Part shown: positions 52,367 to 61,326 of the stretch, piece by piece
How the letters are laid out: each line of letters starts with the position of its first letter
Numbering within the stretch: the first letter of the stretch is position 1
Assembly (NCBI RefSeq): GCF_005405245.1
Contig: NZ_BJDR01000007.1
Location: forward strand, 1 to 64,000
DNA: 64,000 bases
Direction of reading: 5' to 3'
DNA from: Enterococcus nangangensis
GTDB lineage: Bacteria; Bacillota; Bacilli; Lactobacillales; Enterococcaceae
The notes under the pieces: model-generated
Database searches by the model: none
Seen by the model: only the letters and a program-made list of their open reading frames with translations
What the model was told of the DNA's origin: nothing
Position numbers and translations under genes: made by a program

Positions 52367-53041
52367 TTGGCGAGTATTGGCAAATTAATTTATGACAATC
52401 CATTGCAGCAAGCAACCGATGTAAGGGGTTGGGTAGCCGAAGGAGGCATTAACCAAAGTTTTCAAGAAGGTTTGATTTTAGCTAGCAGCAAGGATGCCAG
52501 CTTTGGCGATCACGCCCACTTCACTTACTGGTTGCCTGAAGTCTTTCCAAAAAATCTACAAATTGAATGGGAGTTTCTACCTATTGCGGAACCGGGCTTA
52601 TGTATGATGTTTTTCAGCGCCTTAGGGAAAAACGGCGAGAGTATTTTTAGTGAAAACTTAGCCAAACGGGATGGCTTTTATCCGCAATATCATTCCGGTG
52701 ACCTTAACGCCTATCACATTTCTTATTTCCGCCATAAACATCCTAGCGAACGAGCTTTTCGCACGTGTAACTTACGGAAGAGTGCCGGCTTTCATTTTAT
52801 TACCCAAGGGGGCGACCCTTTACCAGACGTTAAGGATGCAACCGATTTTTATCAAATGAAAATCATGAAGCGTAATGGTTTAATTCAATTTTATATTAAC
52901 GACTTAGCAATTTTTTCATGGCAAGATGACGGCCAAGAATTTGGACCGGTCTTAGAAAAGGGCTATATTGGCTTAAGACAGATGGCCCCAATGGTGGCTA
53001 AGTATCGCAACTTGAAAATTTATGACTTAGACCAAAGATAA
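52367..53041 (+). CDS. YesU-like protein (DUF1961)
   Basis: The 224-residue soluble protein is a concanavalin-like beta-sandwich matching YesU/DUF1961: IEWEFLPIAEPGLCMMFFSALGKNG near residue 65, RDGFYPQYHSGDLNAYHISYFRH near 105 and FYINDLAIFSWQDDG near the C-terminus. YesU proteins are encoded in RG-I loci but lack a proven activity; a lyase or carbohydrate-binding role is possible. The start appears to be TTG at 52367 with GGAGATG eight bases upstream; the nearby ATG is in another frame. It heads the long RG-I operon. Confidence 0.82.
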   Translation: MASIGKLIYDNPLQQATDVRGWVAEGGINQSFQEGLILASSKDASFGDHAHFTYWLPEVFPKNLQIEWEFLPIAEPGLCMMFFSALGKNGESIFSENLAKRDGFYPQYHSGDLNAYHISYFRHKHPSERAFRTCNLRKSAGFHFITQGGDPLPDVKDATDFYQMKIMKRNGLIQFYINDLAIFSWQDDGQEFGPVLEKGYIGLRQMAPMVAKYRNLKIYDLDQR

Positions 53042-53053
53042 AGGAGGATTTCT

Positions 53054-53764
53054 ATGAACAGTGATTCTTGGGTGGGGAAAATTTATCGCGGCTTGTCCTT
53101 GATTTATGTCTGTGCCGGTTTAAATGTGCTCTTCCTTTTAGGGACAGTCGCCGGCTTAGGAATTTTTGGCCTGGCACCTAGTTTACTCACCACTTTCCAT
53201 TTGGCGAAGTTACATCATCGTCAAGAGCTGAACCATCCTTTTAAAGAGTATTGGCGTTTTTACAAGGAACATTTTTTAACCGCTAACAAAATGTTATTGC
53301 CGCTGTTTATCGTGATGGCCTTTACCATCTGGGACGGCTACTTGTTCCAAGACAGTCGCGGCGTCCTCGTAGCCTTAGTAGTGGTAGAAGTAATTTTGGC
53401 GTTAATGGTGATTTATGCCAGCAGCATGTGGCAGTTTTATCAATTGACCCCGAAAGTTTGTTTACAAAAAGCGTTCCAATTTATCTTCTACAATTTTCTC
53501 GGTAGTATCTTGACGCTACTCTTTAGCGGCATTTGTTTTTACGGTTCGTACTTATTACCAGGCATTATTCCTTTTTTTGCCATCGGGTTTTGGTGCATGG
53601 TAGTAATGGGTATTCATTTACGTTTGTTTGAAGTCAACGAAGAAAAATTAACGAAAGAGGCGACAACCAATCATGACGCTGAAGTGGTTAACCCAAGCAC
53701 CGACGCTCCCGCAAGCCATCACCTTTGGCCATCCGTGGACAAAGGGCGCGCTAGTCAAAGATAA
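53054..53764 (+). CDS. YesL-like membrane protein (DUF624)
   Basis: The 236-residue protein has five to six membrane helices, with the DUF624 features (GIFGLAPSLLTTFHLAKLHHR near 35-58, WRFYKEHF). YesL-like proteins sit beside carbohydrate ABC importers and pectin-use genes; role unknown. The last 31 residues overlap the start of the PL26 gene by 92 bases in another frame, and the normal DUF624 core ends at about residue 205, so the tail seems to be read from the coding sequence of the next gene. AAGGAGG precedes the ATG. Confidence 0.82.
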   Translation: MNSDSWVGKIYRGLSLIYVCAGLNVLFLLGTVAGLGIFGLAPSLLTTFHLAKLHHRQELNHPFKEYWRFYKEHFLTANKMLLPLFIVMAFTIWDGYLFQDSRGVLVALVVVEVILALMVIYASSMWQFYQLTPKVCLQKAFQFIFYNFLGSILTLLFSGICFYGSYLLPGIIPFFAIGFWCMVVMGIHLRLFEVNEEKLTKEATTNHDAEVVNPSTDAPASHHLWPSVDKGRASQR

Positions 53765-56183
53765 TTTCACCACCAACGCAACACTGGGGGCAACGCCCCT
53801 CCAGTCAAAAATTTTAGCCTATTGGCCTGATGGTTCCATTAAATGGACCGCACATACTGGAATTTTCCCGCCGCAAAGCTCTTTAGCGGCCGCCCTTACT
53901 TTTCAACCGGTCCCAAAGGAAAACTTTATCGCTGAAGAAAAATATAATGGCATCTACATTGATAACGGCCACTTAAGGGCTTACTTGCCGAAACATGGTG
54001 CTGGCAAAAACATCATGGAGTGGTTAAAAGTAGATGGCGATATCAAACTGACGGATTTAACTTTAGGCACGCGGATGGAAGGGAAACCTACCACCACTCA
54101 AATCGAAAGCTTAGCCTTAGAAGAAAATGGTCCCATTAAAGCCGTCATTAAAATTACCGGGAGCTTGCTTTTAAATGGCAGTCCGGTGCAAGATTTTATT
54201 TTGCGCTTACGCTTCTTTAAAGACCTCAATACTTTTGAAGTGGTGCACACTTTAGTGATTCGGGAAGCCTTAGGGATTGAAGGGGTCTACTTAAGTGCCC
54301 AAGCGCCATTAGCAGGCAATCCTTGGAATCGCCACATCTCTTTAGTGGGGGAAGATGGCGTCTACACGGAAGCGGCGCAATTATTAATTTCCCGGCGCCA
54401 CTGGAAAAACAATGCGTTGTATCACCAACAAGTCAACGGCGAAGTAGTAAAAATTTCCGCGGCTGACGAAGAAATGTTGCGCCACGCTAAAGAAAATGCC
54501 ATTTGGAATAATTTTGATTTAGTACAAGGGAATCATCGCAGCTATCGCTTAACTAAACAAACGCAAGATGGTTACGCCCCCATTGATATTGGTTACGGCA
54601 GTCGCGCCAAAGGGGTCGTCGCGATTGGCGGTATCAATGGTTCCGTCAGTGTCGGGGTGGAAAACTTTTGGCAAAAAGCGCCCCGCCAATTGGAAATTCG
54701 GGGCTTGAATCAAGCCAGCACCACCATGACTATCTGGTTATGGAGTCCTCATGGCGGCACAATGGACTTTAGCCATTATTCCAAACGTGATCACATGTTA
54801 AGTGCTTATGAAGGGATGGAAGAGATTCGCTCCACGCCGGTAGGGATTGCCAATACCAATACCGTCACTTTTAAGTTCACCCAAGATGCCATCACCAGTG
54901 AAGAACTACTAGCTTTTGCCACAGAAATTACCGAGCCTAAAAAAATCGTGGCTACCCCCAAGGACTACTATCAAACGCAAGTCTTTGGTGTCTGGTCCTT
55001 ACCGCAACGCACGACAACGGTTGGTAACTTTTTAGAAGATCAAATGGTTTATTTGCGGGAGTTTTATGTCCAGGAAGTCGAACAACGAGACTGGTACGGT
55101 TTTTGGAATTACGGGGATGTAATGCATACCTATGATGCTGACCGTCACGTCTGGCGCTATGACCTTGGCGGCTATGCTTGGCAAAATACCGAGCTAGTTC
55201 CGAACATCTGGCTGTGGCAAGATTTCTTACGCACCGGCGATGTTAGTGCTTTTAAGCTGGCGGAAGCCATGACGAAACACACTGCCGATGTGGATCAATA
55301 CCACTTAGGAGAATATCAAGGCTTAGGTTCACGCCATAACGTTTTACATTGGGGTTGCCAGTGTAAAGAAGCTCGGATTTCCGCAGCGGGTCTGCACCGT
55401 TACTACTATTATTTAACTGGCGATGAACGGATTGGCGATTTATTAACGGCGGTGAAAGATAACGAGAATCAAATCTTTGATGAGTTAGCGCCTTTAAGAG
55501 AATTCTATCCGGAAAAAGTCGACGATAAGTATCCGATTCGTGTCGGTCCAGATTGGTCTTCCTTATGTTCCAACTGGTTTACTGAATGGGAACGTACCGG
55601 CAATCCAGCTTATTTAGCCAAAATTGAAACGGGGTTAAAGACGATTAAGCAAACGCCTTATGGTTTAATGTCTGGGCCTACGTACCTCTTTGATAAAGCA
55701 ACCAAGGAAATGAATTACATCGGCGATAACAGCGTCGGAGGTTACCACATGATCATCTCTTTTGGCGCTCCACAATATTGGCTGGAAATTGCTGAAAATA
55801 CCCACGATGAAGAGTTGAAACGGATGCTAGCCGAGTTTGGTCGTCATTATGCCTATACGCCGGAAGAAAAAGCAGCTCATAGTAACGGCTTACTGGTGGA
55901 AGGTAAATTAAATTGGCCAATGTTTGCCACCGGTTTAATGGGCTATGCGGCTAAGTATTTCCATGAAGAGCGCTTTGCGCGTCACGCGTGGGATATCTTG
56001 CTCCATGAAGAGCTGGGAGGTATTCCTTTACCCGTAGCTGACTCTGCTGAAGAAGTTACTATTTTTAAGACGGTGAAAGAGTTGCCGTGGATTTCCACCA
56101 ATTGTGTTTCCCAATGGTGTCTCAATGTCATTATGTGTTTAGAGTTTATTAGCGAGTACTTACCCGCTGAAAATAAAAAATAA
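53673..56183 (+). CDS. PL26/YetA-like exo-rhamnogalacturonan lyase family protein
   Basis: The 836-residue protein matches the YetA/PcRGLX family: an N-terminal beta domain with LPQAITFGHPWTKGAL and AYWPDGSIKWTAH (residues 12-62), a central beta-sandwich, and an alpha/alpha-barrel-like C-terminal half with FWNYGDVMHTYD near 475, HNVLHWGCQCKEARISAAGLHRYYYYLTGD near 550-585 and GPTYLFD. Fungal PL26 releases unsaturated galacturonosyl-rhamnose units from the RG-I chain end. There is no signal peptide. The start overlaps the YesL-like gene by 92 bases; conserved N-terminal residues require this start. In B. subtilis, yetA follows the lpl transporter genes; here it precedes them. Confidence 0.85.
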   Translation: MTLKWLTQAPTLPQAITFGHPWTKGALVKDNFTTNATLGATPLQSKILAYWPDGSIKWTAHTGIFPPQSSLAAALTFQPVPKENFIAEEKYNGIYIDNGHLRAYLPKHGAGKNIMEWLKVDGDIKLTDLTLGTRMEGKPTTTQIESLALEENGPIKAVIKITGSLLLNGSPVQDFILRLRFFKDLNTFEVVHTLVIREALGIEGVYLSAQAPLAGNPWNRHISLVGEDGVYTEAAQLLISRRHWKNNALYHQQVNGEVVKISAADEEMLRHAKENAIWNNFDLVQGNHRSYRLTKQTQDGYAPIDIGYGSRAKGVVAIGGINGSVSVGVENFWQKAPRQLEIRGLNQASTTMTIWLWSPHGGTMDFSHYSKRDHMLSAYEGMEEIRSTPVGIANTNTVTFKFTQDAITSEELLAFATEITEPKKIVATPKDYYQTQVFGVWSLPQRTTTVGNFLEDQMVYLREFYVQEVEQRDWYGFWNYGDVMHTYDADRHVWRYDLGGYAWQNTELVPNIWLWQDFLRTGDVSAFKLAEAMTKHTADVDQYHLGEYQGLGSRHNVLHWGCQCKEARISAAGLHRYYYYLTGDERIGDLLTAVKDNENQIFDELAPLREFYPEKVDDKYPIRVGPDWSSLCSNWFTEWERTGNPAYLAKIETGLKTIKQTPYGLMSGPTYLFDKATKEMNYIGDNSVGGYHMIISFGAPQYWLEIAENTHDEELKRMLAEFGRHYAYTPEEKAAHSNGLLVEGKLNWPMFATGLMGYAAKYFHEERFARHAWDILLHEELGGIPLPVADSAEEVTIFKTVKELPWISTNCVSQWCLNVIMCLEFISEYLPAENKK

Positions 56184-56202
56184 TTTTTTGGAGGAAAGAA
56201 AG

Positions 56203-57744
56203 ATGAAATTAAAAAAATTATTACCTCTTTTAGGGCTCGGTGCCTTAGCTGCGGTAACCTTAAGTGCTTGTGGCGGTAGCAGTGATAAAAGCTCTGCCAA
56301 GTCTGGTTCTGATGACACAATCAGTTTGATGGTGCCCTACATTGAAACGACACCCCCTAAAGAAGGCAACGCAATCCAAAAAGAAATCGAAAAAACAACG
56401 GGTGAAAAGATTGACGTGACTTGGGTACCCAATACTTCTTACGCCGATAAAATGAATATCACCTTAGCTAGTGATGATATTCCAGAAGTCATGGTCATCC
56501 AAGGTAAAGATGCCGGCTTTATTAAATCCGCCCAAAATGGTGCCTTCTGGGATTTAACCGATAAATTAAAAGATTATCCGAACTTAGCAAAAGCCAATGA
56601 AGATGTCGTGAAAGCTTCTAGCGTCAACGGAACAGTTTACGGCGTGTATCGCTCACGGGACTTAGTTCGTTCCACGGTAATTATTCGTAAAGATTGGTTA
56701 GAAAAATTAGGCTTAGACGAACCAAAAACAGTAGAAGACTTATACAACGTCGCTAAAGCCTTCACGGAACAAGATCCAGATGGCAACGGTCAAGCTGATA
56801 CTTTTGGGATTAACATGCCAAAATGGCCTGGTTCCATCAACTCTTCTAGCCCTTACGATATGTTAGCTGTTTGGTTTGGGGCCGGCAATGCGTGGACGGA
56901 AAAAGATGGTGACTTAATTCCTTCTTTCCAAACGGACGAATATTTAGACTCCATGAAGTATGTTAAACAAATGATTGACGAAGGCTTAATCAATAAAGAC
57001 TATGCAACTTTAGATGCTGAAAAATGGAACGAAAACTTTGTCAACGGCAAAGCCGGCATTATCTTAGATACGTATTCACGGGCCGCTTCCATTTCTAAAT
57101 TGTTTGATCAACAAGAAGCTGGTTCTGGTGCCGCTAAAGTAACAATTTTAGGGAACTTAGCCAATGAAGATGGCAACACTTACTCCTTACCAACAGATGG
57201 TTACTCCGGTTTCTTAGCTATTCCGAAAGCTTCTGTTAAAACTGAAGAGGACTTAGATCGTGTTTTAACTTTCTTAGACGAAATGAACTCTGACGATATG
57301 CAATTGTTGTTAAATACAGGGATTGAAGGCGTCAACTTCGAATACACGGATGATACCAAACAATTCACGAAAGCCATTGAAGGCACTGATGAAGCTACAG
57401 AAGTTGCTGCTGCCGCTAAAAGCTATGCGCAAATGTCCATGGGTGTTACTGGTTGGAAGTTGCCAAAAGCAGCACCAGCTACAGATGGCGACAAAGCGTT
57501 TGCTGAATTACGGGCTTCTTTAGAAACACGGGATGCCGAAACAGCGGTCTTCAATCCAGCCGCTTCTTTCATCACTGACACTTACACCAGTAAAGGTGCG
57601 CAATTAGACCAAATTATCGCTGATGCGCGGATTAAATACTTTGCCAATCAAATTGATGACAAAGGATGGCAAGATGCTTTAGACTTATGGGCTAAATCTG
57701 GTGGCGATGATTTAATTAAAGAAACTAACGCATTAAACAAGTAA
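56203..57744 (+). CDS. LplA/YtcQ-type oligosaccharide-binding lipoprotein
   Basis: The 513-residue protein has a lipoprotein signal (positive MKLKK, hydrophobic stretch, lipobox LSAC with Cys near residue 24), then a Ser-rich linker and a large family-1 solute-binding fold (MVPYIETTPPKEGNAI, NGTVYGVYRSRD, TFGINMPKW). Size and sequence fit the LplA/YtcQ group that captures pectin-derived oligosaccharides at the cell surface. The start at ATG 56203 follows GGAGGAAAGAAAG. A perfect palindrome after its stop may protect its mRNA. It works with the two permeases downstream. Confidence 0.88.
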   Translation: MKLKKLLPLLGLGALAAVTLSACGGSSDKSSAKSGSDDTISLMVPYIETTPPKEGNAIQKEIEKTTGEKIDVTWVPNTSYADKMNITLASDDIPEVMVIQGKDAGFIKSAQNGAFWDLTDKLKDYPNLAKANEDVVKASSVNGTVYGVYRSRDLVRSTVIIRKDWLEKLGLDEPKTVEDLYNVAKAFTEQDPDGNGQADTFGINMPKWPGSINSSSPYDMLAVWFGAGNAWTEKDGDLIPSFQTDEYLDSMKYVKQMIDEGLINKDYATLDAEKWNENFVNGKAGIILDTYSRAASISKLFDQQEAGSGAAKVTILGNLANEDGNTYSLPTDGYSGFLAIPKASVKTEEDLDRVLTFLDEMNSDDMQLLLNTGIEGVNFEYTDDTKQFTKAIEGTDEATEVAAAAKSYAQMSMGVTGWKLPKAAPATDGDKAFAELRASLETRDAETAVFNPAASFITDTYTSKGAQLDQIIADARIKYFANQIDDKGWQDALDLWAKSGGDDLIKETNALNK

Positions 57745-57756
57745 CTACAGGATAAA

Positions 57757-57782
57757 GAGTTGCTGGTTTAAACCAGCAACTC
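57757..57782 (+). repeat. Perfect palindrome between binding-protein and permease genes
   Basis: Arms GAGTTGCTGGTTT and its exact complement form a 26-base palindrome (stem of about 11 bp with a TTAA loop) 12 bases after the lipoprotein stop. The T-tail is weak (CTTATTTT). Such hairpins commonly let the binding-protein mRNA accumulate above that of the permeases through partial termination or 3'-end protection. Confidence 0.7.
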
Positions 57783-57808
57783 CTTATTTTAAAAAAGGAG
57801 GAACCATA

Positions 57809-58783
57809 ATGATGAAACCGGCAAACGCTGCTGAACTTGCTCCCGTGGTGGAACACAAGAAAACACGGCAAGACAAGTGGCGCAACTTTAAAACGCATGT
57901 CCGTAATAACAAATGGCTTTACATAATGACCTTACCAGGCTTAGCTTACTTTTTAATTTTTAAATACGCACCAATGTACGGCGTAATTATTGCCTTTAAA
58001 GACTATGTGCCTTTTCTAGGCATTAATGGTAGTAAATGGGTAGGCTTAGAAAACTTTAAAGACTTCTTTATTAACCCTGACTTTGCGCGGATTATGGGGA
58101 ACACATTGATTATTGCCTTTTTAAATATTTTAATTGTTTTCCCAGCGCCCATTATCTTAGCTTTACTGTTAAATGAAGTGCGTCATGCGCTTTATAAAAA
58201 ACTTGTCCAAACGATGGTTTATGTACCGCACTTTTTATCTTGGACGATTGTTTGTAGCTTGACCTTTATTTTGTTCTCTTTTGACGGTGGGATTATGACC
58301 AACTTGGCGCATAGTCTTACAGGTAAAGAAATTGATTTCTTATCTTCACCATTTTGGTTCCGGCCTTTAATTATTTTACAAAGTTTATGGAAAGAAATTG
58401 GTTGGGGCACCATTATTTACTTAGCCGCTTTATCTGGTGTAGACCAAGAACAATACGAAGCCGCTATTATGGATGGTGCTGGTCGTTTTAAACGGGTTTG
58501 GCACATTACTTTACCGGCGATTCGTTCAACGATTGTCATTATGTTAATTCTTAAAGTAGGTTCCATTTTGAATACTGGCTTTGACCAAATCTTCTTAATG
58601 ACCAACTCCTTGAACCGTTCGGTAGCCGATGTGTTTGATACTTACGTGTATATGATGGGGATTACCCAAGGCGCGTATAGTTACTCCACTGCCGTTGGGT
58701 TATTCAAGTCAGTCGTCGGGATTATTTTAGTCTTGTCCACCAACAAGTTAGCTCAAAAATTTGGCGAAAGCGGATTTTATTAA
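57809..58783 (+). CDS. LplB-type ABC sugar permease
   Basis: The 324-residue permease has six membrane helices and the EAA-loop motif EAAIMDGAGRFKRVWHITLPAI near residue 215. The N-terminal part NNKWLYIMTLPGLAYFLIFKYAPMYGVIIAFKDY is characteristic of the LplB family. It forms the channel with the LplC-type permease encoded 13 bases downstream. No ATPase gene is present in the locus, so a shared MsmX-like ATPase encoded elsewhere is probably needed. AAAGGAGG precedes the ATG. Confidence 0.92.
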   Translation: MMKPANAAELAPVVEHKKTRQDKWRNFKTHVRNNKWLYIMTLPGLAYFLIFKYAPMYGVIIAFKDYVPFLGINGSKWVGLENFKDFFINPDFARIMGNTLIIAFLNILIVFPAPIILALLLNEVRHALYKKLVQTMVYVPHFLSWTIVCSLTFILFSFDGGIMTNLAHSLTGKEIDFLSSPFWFRPLIILQSLWKEIGWGTIIYLAALSGVDQEQYEAAIMDGAGRFKRVWHITLPAIRSTIVIMLILKVGSILNTGFDQIFLMTNSLNRSVADVFDTYVYMMGITQGAYSYSTAVGLFKSVVGIILVLSTNKLAQKFGESGFY

Positions 58784-58795
58784 GGGGGAAGCAAG

Positions 58796-59674
58796 ATGCA
58801 TAAATTACACAATACCAGAGGTGGCCGCATTTTCGACGTGGTAAATATCATCTTTTTATCCGCCTTGGCCATCATTATGATCATTCCGTTTATCTACGTT
58901 ATTGCCGCATCCTTTGCGACAGAAGCTGAAATTACGACCCGGTCCTTTTTCTTGTGGCCCCATACTTTCAGTTTAGAATCTTATAAATATATTTTTGAAA
59001 CAAGTGCCTTTCTTAGAAGTTTGTTGGTAACCATTGGCGTAACCATCGTGGGGACTTTGATTCAATTGTTCTTCACTTTCTCTTTTGCTTATCCTTTGTC
59101 ACGTCGTTACTTAAGAGGACGGAACGTCTACTTAAACATGGTCATCTTCGCCATGCTCTTTTCTGGTGGGATGATTCCAACCTTCTTAGTGGTGAAAAAT
59201 TTAGGCTTATTAGATACGTACTGGGCCTTAATGTTACCTGCAGCCATTAGTCCATTTAACTTAATGATTATTAAAAACTTCTTCCAAGAAATTCCCTTAG
59301 AGTTAGAAGAATCAGCCCGGATGGACGGCGCGTCGGAAATTACTATTTTCACTAAAATTATGTTGCCGTTGTCTAAACCAACGATTGCGACCTTCACCTT
59401 GTTTTACGCTGTCGGGATTTGGAACGACTTTATGAGTGGGTTACTTTATATTAATGACAGTGCCAAATGGCCCATCCAATTGTTATTGCGCCAAATCACG
59501 ATGCAATCTAGTGCTTTAAACGATGCGGCTTTAACTGACCCTAACTACATTCCGCCAGAACAAGGAATGAAGTTTGCCGTCATTATCGTTGCGACGTTAC
59601 CTATTTTAATTTTCTATCCATTTTTGCAAAAACATTTTGCCAAAGGTATGATGGTAGGTTCTGTAAAAGGTTAA
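58796..59674 (+). CDS. LplC/YtcP-type ABC sugar permease
   Basis: A 292-residue permease with six membrane helices; the EAA-type loop reads SARMDGASEITIFTKIMLPLSKP near residue 185, and the C-terminus YPFLQKHFAKGMMVGSVKG is typical for this group of carbohydrate permeases. It partners the LplB-type permease and the LplA-type lipoprotein to import RG-I oligosaccharides, a role inferred from the surrounding lyase genes. GGGGGAAG lies before the ATG. Confidence 0.92.
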   Translation: MHKLHNTRGGRIFDVVNIIFLSALAIIMIIPFIYVIAASFATEAEITTRSFFLWPHTFSLESYKYIFETSAFLRSLLVTIGVTIVGTLIQLFFTFSFAYPLSRRYLRGRNVYLNMVIFAMLFSGGMIPTFLVVKNLGLLDTYWALMLPAAISPFNLMIIKNFFQEIPLELEESARMDGASEITIFTKIMLPLSKPTIATFTLFYAVGIWNDFMSGLLYINDSAKWPIQLLLRQITMQSSALNDAALTDPNYIPPEQGMKFAVIIVATLPILIFYPFLQKHFAKGMMVGSVKG

Positions 59675-59681
59675 TAATCGG

Positions 59682-59709
59682 CAAAAAGTGGAGGCGACTC
59701 CACTTTTTG
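59682..59709 (+). repeat. Hairpin with GCGA tetraloop after the transporter genes
   Basis: CAAAAAGTGGAG (59682-59693) pairs perfectly with CTCCACTTTTTG (59698-59709) around GCGA, a GNRA-type loop. The tail TGTTTTAA is weak for a terminator. It may set the ratio of transporter to downstream enzyme mRNA. Confidence 0.6.
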
Positions 59710-59728
59710 TGTTTTAAGGAGAACGATT

Positions 59729-60472
59729 TTGTTAAAAAATGTCGATATCTTTTTGTTTGCCGGTCAATCCAATATGGCAGGACGCGGAACGGCTGCCTTA
59801 GCACCGCAATTACCTTTAGGACAAGCTTATGAGTACCGTGCTATTTCGGCACCAGAAAAATTACATCCTTTAGTGGAACCTTTTGGCATCAATGAAAATA
59901 ATCCAGCAGGTATTGATGAGCCCGGGAAAAAGACAGGAAGTTTAGTAGCTAGTTTTTGCCAAGAGTACTATCAGTTAACGCAGCAGATGCTAGTGGGGGT
60001 TTCTGCTAGTAAGGGAGGCAGTAGTATTAGAGAGTGGCAACCAGAAGGAAAATATTTTCAAGATAGTGTTGCCCGATTGGAAGCTGCTCTTTTGTGGTTA
60101 AAGAAAAAGAATTATCGTGTAAATCGATGTCATATCTTGTGGTTACAAGGAGAAACAGATGGCGATTTAAAAACTTCTAAGGCTCAATATCAAAAATTAC
60201 TACAGCAAACTTTTAAAAGGTATCATGAATTGTTTCCTAGTGAAATTTTTGTAATCGAAATTGGCAATCACCAACAAGTAGCTGATTTATATGTGCCGAT
60301 TCAAGAAGCCCAAGAAGAAGTTTGTCAAAAAGTGCCTTATTGTACGTTAGTTTCACAATACTTAAAAACACCAGCAGCACATGCTTTAATGAAAGATTTA
60401 TTTCACTACCAACAAGCAGCTTATAATTACTGTGGCTTAGAAGCAGCCACTAATGTCGTTAGATTTTATTAA
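59729..60472 (+). CDS. Sialate O-acetylesterase-like carbohydrate esterase (SASA/CE6-type)
   Basis: A 247-residue SGNH-fold protein: FAGQSNMAGRG near residue 11 holds the catalytic Ser, GGSSIREWQ and WLQGETDGD follow as oxyanion/second blocks, and KDLFHY near the C-terminus supplies Asp and His. The family deacetylates plant polysaccharide sugars. No signal peptide. The start is TTG at 59729 with AAGGAG ten bases before; no in-frame ATG is available near the motif. The operon context suggests acetylated RG-I oligosaccharides as substrate. Confidence 0.82.
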   Translation: MLKNVDIFLFAGQSNMAGRGTAALAPQLPLGQAYEYRAISAPEKLHPLVEPFGINENNPAGIDEPGKKTGSLVASFCQEYYQLTQQMLVGVSASKGGSSIREWQPEGKYFQDSVARLEAALLWLKKKNYRVNRCHILWLQGETDGDLKTSKAQYQKLLQQTFKRYHELFPSEIFVIEIGNHQQVADLYVPIQEAQEEVCQKVPYCTLVSQYLKTPAAHALMKDLFHYQQAAYNYCGLEAATNVVRFY

Positions 60473-60492
60473 AAGGAAAGAAGGAAATAAGT

Positions 60493-61323
60493 GTGTCTCA
60501 ATTTTATATTTGTTATCCAGAAGGTAAATTTAAAGCCCTTACGTTTAGTTATGATGATGGTCGGATTGAAGATCGTCGTTTAGTTGAAATTTTTAATCGC
60601 AATGGATTAAAAGCGACCTTCCATTTAAATAGTGGGTTGTTTGGGGTACCGCGGCCGGGGGAAGAACGGATTGATCCTACCGAAATTTCCACCCTCTACC
60701 AAGGCCATGAAGTAGCCTGCCACACCTATACCCATCCGACGATTGAACGCTGCCCCTTAGATAAGGTTGCCTTAGAAGTTTTAGAGGACCGTAAATTTTT
60801 AGAAAGTTACACCCATGCCCCAGTGCAAGGCTTGTCTTATCCCAATGGTTCTTATACGGCAGAGATTAAAAAATTATTACCCGCTTTAGGGATTGAATAC
60901 AGTCGCGTCGTCGGTAGTAGCCATAACTTTGGTTTACCCAAAGATTGGTACCAATGGCAAGCAACCTGTCATCACAACCAACGTTTAATGGAACACGGCG
61001 TCGAATTTAGTAAGTTGTTTAAGAGTCAATATTTGTACTTAATGTATGTTTGGGGTCACAGTTTTGAATTTACCCGCGACAATAACTGGGCAGTGTTGGA
61101 AGAGTTTGCGGATTTGATGGGGCAACAACAAGATGTCTGGTTCTGTACCAATATTGAATTTAAAAAATACATGACAGCTGCCCACCAAGTGATTTTTACG
61201 ATGGATGGCACTGCGGCCTTGAACCCTTCAGCCTATGACATTTGGATGCGGGTGGATCAGACGGTCCACTGCTTAAAACCAGGCTTAAATGATTTAAGCC
61301 AAACGGCCCAAAAGGAGAACTAA
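60493..61323 (+). CDS. Polysaccharide deacetylase-like protein (NodB fold)
   Basis: The 276-residue protein has NodB motif 1 as LTFSYDDGR (near residue 18, Asp pair) and motif 2 as ACHTYTHPT (near 78, metal-binding His pair), the core of CE4-type metal-dependent deacetylases. No signal peptide or wall-binding domain is seen, unlike peptidoglycan deacetylases, so it probably deacetylates imported oligosaccharides. The start codon is GTG with AAGGAAA upstream. It lies 20 bases after the SASA esterase gene and three bases before the next gene. Confidence 0.82.
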   Translation: MSQFYICYPEGKFKALTFSYDDGRIEDRRLVEIFNRNGLKATFHLNSGLFGVPRPGEERIDPTEISTLYQGHEVACHTYTHPTIERCPLDKVALEVLEDRKFLESYTHAPVQGLSYPNGSYTAEIKKLLPALGIEYSRVVGSSHNFGLPKDWYQWQATCHHNQRLMEHGVEFSKLFKSQYLYLMYVWGHSFEFTRDNNWAVLEEFADLMGQQQDVWFCTNIEFKKYMTAAHQVIFTMDGTAALNPSAYDIWMRVDQTVHCLKPGLNDLSQTAQKEN

Positions 61324-61326
61324 TTC

